Source of the DNA: Litorivivens sp047622145
GTDB lineage: Bacteria; Pseudomonadota; Gammaproteobacteria; Pseudomonadales; Spongiibacteraceae
Assembly (NCBI GenBank): GCA_047622145.1
Contig: JBLHMO010000011.1
Location: 1-38,091 of the forward strand
DNA length: 38,091 nt
Direction of reading: 5' to 3'
The stretch's first letter is position 1; each line of letters starts with the position of its first letter. Positions 33,106 through 38,091 of this stretch are shown here, one piece after another. The translations under genes and the position numbers were made by a program. The notes below the pieces were generated by a model. The model saw only the letters and a program-made list of their open reading frames with translations, made no database searches and was not told where the DNA came from.

Positions 33106-36100
33106 AGCTCCCTGCCTCTCCACAGTCTGAATAGCGCAGGGAATACCAGCAGGACCATCAACAGGGCCGATATAACGCCTCCCACCATGGGTGCCGCAAT
33201 GCGTTGCATGACGTCCGCGCCTGCGCCGTCGGAAATCATAAGGGGCACCAGTCCCATAAAAAGCGCCAACCCCGTCATGAGCATCGGCCTGATTCGCTGC
33301 GACGCACCGCGCTGAATAACGGCATGTAAATCGCCTTTATCAAATAATTTACTTACTGCTTGCTGTTCACGCCAAGCGATATCGAGATAGACCATCATGA
33401 GTAATCCTAACTCCACGGCCAGACCAGAGACCGCAATTATACCGACCCATACTGCAACACTGAGTTTGAACTCCAGTAGCCACAGCAGCCATATTGCGCC
33501 GCTGAGCGAGAAGGGCACACTCAACATAATGATAAAGGTTTCGACCAAGGAACCTCGGTGCATAAAGAGCATGAAAAAAATCAGAAATAGTGTCGCTGGC
33601 ACCAGGATAACGAGCTTAGCTTTCGCCCGCTCAAAATATTGAAATTGCCCCGCCCACGCGATTCGATACTGGGGCGGTAGCGAGACTCGCTCTGCCACGA
33701 CCTGCTTTGCCAGCGCAACGTAGTCGGCAATACCGACATCATTTTTTACATCGACAAATACGAAGCCGACCAATTGTCCATCTTCGCTGCGCACAGAGGG
33801 TGGGCCGGTGGTAAATTCAATATCCGCAACTTGGGTGATCGGGATTTGTGCGCCGCTTGGTGTGGGTACCAATACCCGCTCAAGTGCGTCGATGTTGTCC
33901 CGGTAATCGCGCGCGTAACGCACCAAAATATTGTAACGTTCTCGACCTTCAACGGTTTCCGACACCACCGTGCCGCCCACTGCGGCCATCAATACACGCT
34001 CAACGTCACCGACGTTAAGCCCTAAACGGGCGGCCGCCTGGCGGTCTATGGTGAAATCCAGAAAATAGCCACCGGCGCTGCGTTCGGCAAAGGCGCTGCG
34101 AGTGTGTTTTGCCGTGCGCGCGTCTTTTTGCAAGGCTTGTTCAATTGCGATGCCGGTTTTCTCAATGGTCGCCAGATCCGGCCCGAACACTTTAATACCC
34201 AGCGCCGAACGGATACCGGTAGCCTGCATCTCGGTGCGGGTTTGTATGGGCATCCAGAAAATATTGGGCATACCGGGAAAGCGTAATTTTTCGTCCATCT
34301 CTTGAATAAGCCCATCCCAATCGAGACCGTCGCGCCACTGCGCTTTCGGTTTAAGTGTGATGACCGTCTCCACCATAGACAGCGGCGCGGAGTCGGTGGC
34401 GCTGGTCGAGCGGCCGACCTTGCCGAATACGTGCTGAACTTCGGGTATGTTGGCAATGATGCGGTCCATGGTTTGCAGGGTGCGCGTGGCATCGCTTAAG
34501 GACATACCGGGCAGGGCGGTGGGCATATACAGAATCGAGCCCTCGTTTAATGGCGGCATAAATTCATTGCCGAGCTGGCGAAATGGGTAGACGGTAGCCA
34601 GTAATACCAATACCGCACCAATAATAACGGCCCAACGATAGCGCACAGCACCAGACACAATGGGCTTATAAGCACGCACCAGCCATTGATTTAGTTTGCT
34701 CCCGTCCGCCCGAATGCGTCCTCGAATCAGCCAGACCGCTAGGGCTGGCACCAATGTGATTGAGAGCAGTGCCGCAAAAGCCATGGAGTAAGTCTTGGTA
34801 AAGGCCAGTGGTTTGAACAATCGCCCTTCGGTGCCTTCCAGCGCGAACACCGGCATAAAGGACACGGTGATAATCAGTAGCGAGAAGAAGATACTCGGTC
34901 CGACTTGTTGCATCGCGCCTATAACAACCTCTGTGTGCGACAACGCTTTCAGTTCCGGCGGGGCCTTGTCGTCACTCCAGCGCTGTAGTGCCTTGTGGAT
35001 ATTGTCGATAATGACAATGGCCGCATCTACCATCGCGCCGATCGCAACGGCAATGCCACCCAGCGACATAATATTGGCGGTAAGTCCCTGAAAATACATC
35101 GGGATAAAGGCCAGTAAGACCGCAACCGGTAGGGTAATAACGGCGACCAGTGTTGAGCGCGCATGCAGCAGGAAAATGCCAATAATTAGCGAAACAATAA
35201 ACATTTCTTCGAGCAGGGTTTTACTGAGTGTCGCAATAGCCTGATTAATCAAAGTCGAGCGATCGTAAACCGGAATAATCTCCACCCCTTCAGGCAACCC
35301 GGTTTCAATGGATTTAATACGCTCTTTGACCTTCTCGATAACCGTCAAAGCATTTTCGCCATAACGCATCACCACAATTCCGCCCACTGTCACCCCTAGG
35401 CCATCAAGCTCGGCCTGGCCACGCTGGAGTGCCGGCCCTAGGGAGACCTCGGCAACATCTCTGACGGTCACTGGCGCACCCGAGGCATTTGCTTTTAGCA
35501 CCACATTCTCAAGGTCTTCTACCGAGCGGACATAGCCGCGCCCGCGAATAAACTGCTCGTGGCCGGCCACTTCCAAAATACGGCCACCGACATCATTGTT
35601 GGAATCCTTTACCGCAGCGATAACGGTTGTGAGCTCAATACCCAGTGAGGCCAATTTGTTGGGGTCGAGATTGATCTGGTATTCACGTTTAAAGCCGCCA
35701 ATCGAGGCGACCTCGGCGACCCCTTTAACGGCCTCTAAGGCATAGCGCAGATTGAAATCTTGCAGTGAACGCAGATCGGCCAGACTATGCTTGCCCGAGG
35801 TGTCTTTCAATGCGTACTGATAGACCCAGCCGACGCCGGTGGCATCCGGCCCCAGCGTCGGGTTCACGCCCTCAGGCAAATCGGCGGTAGCACTATTGAG
35901 ATACTCAAGCACCCGTGATCGCGCCCAGTACATATCAACGCCGTCTTCAAATATGGCGTACACAAATGACAAGCCAAAAAAACTTTGACCGCGCACATAA
36001 TTCACACCCGGCGCTGCTAATAGTGTTGTCGTGAGTGGATAGGTAATTTGGTCCTCCACGAGGTCTGGGCTGCGCCCCGGCCACTCGGTGAACACGATTA

Positions 36101-36299
36101 CCTGTACGTCGGAGAGATCGGGAATAGCATCTAATGGGGCCAGCCTAAGGGCCTGCCAGCCGCCGAAGGCCAACGCGGCAATGGCCACCACGATCAACAA
36201 AGGATTGCTCGCAGAATACGCAATCAGGTTCTTGATTAGGCCGGTGCCGTCCCCACGCACTGAGGGAGCGTTTTGATGGCCGTCGCTTTGATCTACCAT
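33099..36299 (-). CDS. cusA: Cu(I)/Ag(I) efflux RND transporter permease CusA
   Basis: A 1066-residue heavy-metal RND pump with an N-terminal helix, two large periplasmic regions and two groups of membrane helices. The copper/silver methionine triad positions appear as NEFMPPLNEG, LSMVETVITLKPKAQW and TRTEMQATGIRSALGIKVFG, as in E. coli CusA and unlike zinc/cobalt CzcA. The proton-relay region has AIGAMVDAAIVIIDNIHKAL. The final helices carry SGLAVELGLLMMVYLD. It overlaps cusB by 7 bp and is the last gene of a leftward operon. Confidence 0.95.
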   Translation of the reverse strand: MVDQSDGHQNAPSVRGDGTGLIKNLIAYSASNPLLIVVAIAALAFGGWQALRLAPLDAIPDLSDVQVIVFTEWPGRSPDLVEDQITYPLTTTLLAAPGVNYVRGQSFFGLSFVYAIFEDGVDMYWARSRVLEYLNSATADLPEGVNPTLGPDATGVGWVYQYALKDTSGKHSLADLRSLQDFNLRYALEAVKGVAEVASIGGFKREYQINLDPNKLASLGIELTTVIAAVKDSNNDVGGRILEVAGHEQFIRGRGYVRSVEDLENVVLKANASGAPVTVRDVAEVSLGPALQRGQAELDGLGVTVGGIVVMRYGENALTVIEKVKERIKSIETGLPEGVEIIPVYDRSTLINQAIATLSKTLLEEMFIVSLIIGIFLLHARSTLVAVITLPVAVLLAFIPMYFQGLTANIMSLGGIAVAIGAMVDAAIVIIDNIHKALQRWSDDKAPPELKALSHTEVVIGAMQQVGPSIFFSLLIITVSFMPVFALEGTEGRLFKPLAFTKTYSMAFAALLSITLVPALAVWLIRGRIRADGSKLNQWLVRAYKPIVSGAVRYRWAVIIGAVLVLLATVYPFRQLGNEFMPPLNEGSILYMPTALPGMSLSDATRTLQTMDRIIANIPEVQHVFGKVGRSTSATDSAPLSMVETVITLKPKAQWRDGLDWDGLIQEMDEKLRFPGMPNIFWMPIQTRTEMQATGIRSALGIKVFGPDLATIEKTGIAIEQALQKDARTAKHTRSAFAERSAGGYFLDFTIDRQAAARLGLNVGDVERVLMAAVGGTVVSETVEGRERYNILVRYARDYRDNIDALERVLVPTPSGAQIPITQVADIEFTTGPPSVRSEDGQLVGFVFVDVKNDVGIADYVALAKQVVAERVSLPPQYRIAWAGQFQYFERAKAKLVILVPATLFLIFFMLFMHRGSLVETFIIMLSVPFSLSGAIWLLWLLEFKLSVAVWVGIIAVSGLAVELGLLMMVYLDIAWREQQAVSKLFDKGDLHAVIQRGASQRIRPMLMTGLALFMGLVPLMISDGAGADVMQRIAAPMVGGVISALLMVLLVFPALFRLWRGRELQ

Positions 36300-37786
36300 T
36301 GCTCAATCCCTGCTTTAAGCCGGCTTTCGGAGGCAATCAAAAAATTTCCCGAAGTGATAACACAGTCACCGGCATTTAGGCCTTCAATAATTTCGATATA
36401 ACCGTCGGCACGAACGCCGGTTTTTACTTTTCGCGGTGCGAAGCGACCTTTACCAATATCTTCAAACACGTAGCGCGACTGACCAGAAATAATCACCGCT
36501 TCTTCGGGCACTACCAGTCGTTCGTCTAGCACCGCCATCAGTGTAGCTTCGACATACATATCCGGCTTCAACTCGCCCTCGGGATTTGCGAGTTCAAAGC
36601 GGACACGGGCAGTGCGTGTGGCGGCGTCAACAAAGGGGTATATAAAAGAAATGGTGGTACTGCGTTTGTCGTTGTTCAGGTTTGGTAGGCTGATACTCGC
36701 CTGCATGCCGGCACGGATTAGCGCTAGATCGCCTTCGTAAATGTCGGCCTCCACCCAGACCTGTGAAAGATCAGCGATGCGCAGCAGCGTCATTCCTGCG
36801 CGATGGGAGCTGCCTCGAACAATATTTTTTCTCACTAACACCCCCGTGCGCGGCGCACGCATAGTGACGTAGTCGAAGGGCGAGCCTCGCTGCTCTAGCG
36901 CGGCAATCTCCTTAGTGCTCATATCCCATAACAACAGGCGTTTGCGCGCGGCAGACAACAATGAGCTGGAAATTCCACTACGCTTTTTTAGTTCCAGATA
37001 TTCCTGCTGTGCGGACAGTAGTTCCGGACTGTACACCGTAAACAAAGGCTCGCCTTTGCTTACGGACTTACCAAGTGAATCGGCATAAAGCTCACCTATC
37101 CATGCGTCAAATTTCAATGTGATGTCGCTTATCCGAGTCTGGTCATAGTCGACCTTGCCGACTGCTCGAATCGAGCGCGTTAGTGTGCGTCGTTGCGCCA
37201 GCGCTTTTTTGACACCTATCAACTGCGAGCGACGTGAATCTAGAGTGACAGTGCCCGGCGGTGCGTCTTCCATCATGTCACTGCCATAGGTACGCGACGC
37301 ACCGGAGTTAAGTTGTATACCTGCGCGCCCAGTGGCAAGGTCGAAATTAACCTGTTGTGCCGGCATTCCCGGTGCGGAAATTTTTAGGGTTAAGGGCCAG
37401 CTTCCGTCCATATACGTCTCAAAACTACCTTCGTATTTTCCCGGGCCGGTTTCTGTTATGTCTGCGGGTGCTCGCATCGCTGGCATGGAACCCATGGCCG
37501 GCATTTCTGCTACAGCTTCGATGCTGGCATTCGCTACCGGTTTCCCCTCGGCGTCGTTTAATACCAAACTGAGACTATTTTCACCCACTCTAGGTGTGCT
37601 CGGGTTAAGACTAAGATCAAAATAAAAGGGGCCAGCGCGATAAGGGTTGTTGTTTATACCCGTCATAGTCATCGGTAATTCAGCGTTGGACGAAGGATCA
37701 ACCACGTACAACGCCGCGCTTATCGCAATCACCATCACGGCAACGACGACCGCTACATCAGTGAATTTGTATTTAGTCATTACCAT
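36293..37786 (-). CDS. cusB: CusB-type periplasmic membrane-fusion protein with extra N-terminal YtkA/FixH-like domain
   Basis: A 497-residue adaptor joining CusA and the outer-membrane channel. One N-terminal helix anchors it (about 9-28). Residues about 45-150 look like a YtkA/FixH-type domain (GPFYFDLSLNPSTPRVGENSLSLVLNDAEGKPVANASIEAVAEMPAMG ... GPGKYEGSFETYMDGSWPLTLKISA) with Met-rich MPAMGSMPAM. The CusB adaptor follows (DYDQTRISDITLKFDAWIGELYADSLGKSVSKGEPLFTVYSPELLSAQQEYLELKK). The ATG at 37786 overlaps the cusC stop the same way cusA overlaps cusB; ATG 37780 is the alternative. No MYxCPMHP-type metal-binding motif is present. Confidence 0.92.
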   Translation of the reverse strand: MVMTKYKFTDVAVVVAVMVIAISAALYVVDPSSNAELPMTMTGINNNPYRAGPFYFDLSLNPSTPRVGENSLSLVLNDAEGKPVANASIEAVAEMPAMGSMPAMRAPADITETGPGKYEGSFETYMDGSWPLTLKISAPGMPAQQVNFDLATGRAGIQLNSGASRTYGSDMMEDAPPGTVTLDSRRSQLIGVKKALAQRRTLTRSIRAVGKVDYDQTRISDITLKFDAWIGELYADSLGKSVSKGEPLFTVYSPELLSAQQEYLELKKRSGISSSLLSAARKRLLLWDMSTKEIAALEQRGSPFDYVTMRAPRTGVLVRKNIVRGSSHRAGMTLLRIADLSQVWVEADIYEGDLALIRAGMQASISLPNLNNDKRSTTISFIYPFVDAATRTARVRFELANPEGELKPDMYVEATLMAVLDERLVVPEEAVIISGQSRYVFEDIGKGRFAPRKVKTGVRADGYIEIIEGLNAGDCVITSGNFLIASESRLKAGIEQW

Positions 37787-38091
37787 TGTCCCGAAACATT
37801 GTTTGATGGCGCGGCCACGACAGAATTTGCAGTCAATGGCAGAGTGTCAATTGGTTTGCCGGTATAGCGCTCCAAAGCCGACAATTCCCTTAGGTAGTTG
37901 GACTGTGTTCGCAATTGACGGTCTTGGGTTTGCAACTGCCGGCGCTGAGCATCAATAAGACTGAAAAAACCACCTTTTCCGGCGCGGTAGTCCGCCAATG
38001 CGGCCGTCAAACTCTGCCGAGCCAGTGGAATCAAACGCTGGTCGTAAATCGTCAGGATATCCCCAATTTCCTGCAGCCGAGCTCGGGCCTG
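37780..38091 (-). CDS. cusC: CusC-type outer-membrane efflux channel, C-terminal fragment (partial)
   Basis: The frame is open from the right edge to the stop at 37780 (104 codons, 103 residues), so the start is outside the window. It shows the TolC-family end: IYDQRLIPLARQSLTAALADYRAGKGGFFSLIDAQRRQLQTQDRQLRTQSNYLRELSALERYTGKPID. It forms the outer-membrane tunnel for CusBA. Its stop overlaps the cusB start. Confidence 0.9.
   Translation of the reverse strand, partial: QARARLQEIGDILTIYDQRLIPLARQSLTAALADYRAGKGGFFSLIDAQRRQLQTQDRQLRTQSNYLRELSALERYTGKPIDTLPLTANSVVAAPSNNVSGQW

Noticed and set aside
1..38091. CRISPR array, tRNA, rRNA, IS element or prophage
   Set aside because: No spaced direct repeats, tRNA-like cloverleaf, rRNA stretch, transposase or phage protein was seen.

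Overview
The window looks like chromosomal DNA from a marine-type gammaproteobacterium in the Pseudomonas/Cellvibrionales neighbourhood. Almost every gene is a bacterial housekeeping or accessory-metabolism gene with gammaproteobacterial relatives. The run mltD - gloB - yafS-like methyltransferase - rnhA - dnaQ - nhaB - fimL, flanked by a peptide ABC transporter, matches a gene order I remember from Pseudomonas aeruginosa. The placement is inference; no rRNA or marker tree was available. I saw no tRNA, rRNA, CRISPR array, insertion sequence or phage gene.

Layout. 1-5.7 kb holds metabolism and RNA modification: the 5' part of metH (cut by the left edge), nfuA, mtnA, a class I DAHP synthase, a small secreted protein and rlmD. 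5.8-11.0 kb is more accessory: a large lipoprotein with an alpha/beta-hydrolase half, a low-molecular-weight tyrosine phosphatase coupled to an F420-type (LLM) oxidoreductase, and an AraC regulator. 11.1-16.9 kb is a five-gene, end-to-end coupled Yej-type peptide importer (permease, permease, binding protein, two ATPases). 17.0-23.1 kb is the conserved mltD-gloB-yafS-rnhA-dnaQ-nhaB block; nhaB carries an in-frame TAA at codon 21.

23.4-27.4 kb runs rightward with a FimL-like protein, an unknown membrane protein, SohB protease and a lone GspG-like pseudopilin. 27.4-33.1 kb is a lipid cluster: wax ester synthase/DGAT, a D-aminoacylase-type amidohydrolase, an acyl-CoA synthetase and a small PPOX-fold, possibly F420-dependent, oxidoreductase. 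33.1-38.1 kb is a leftward Cus-type copper/silver RND efflux operon (cusC partial, cusB, cusA). Its CusB begins with an extra YtkA/FixH-like, Met-containing domain.

How the genes may work together. The lipid cluster could release acyl groups from an amide-type substrate, activate them to acyl-CoA and store them as wax ester or triacylglycerol; this is inferred from neighbourhood only. The Yej importer and the Cus pump each look like self-contained operons with overlapping stop/start codons. The clearest surprises are the interrupted nhaB, the lipid cluster with its two possible F420 enzymes, the modified CusB, and a perfect 22-bp palindrome after the amidohydrolase gene. I found no convincing new defence or mobile system.
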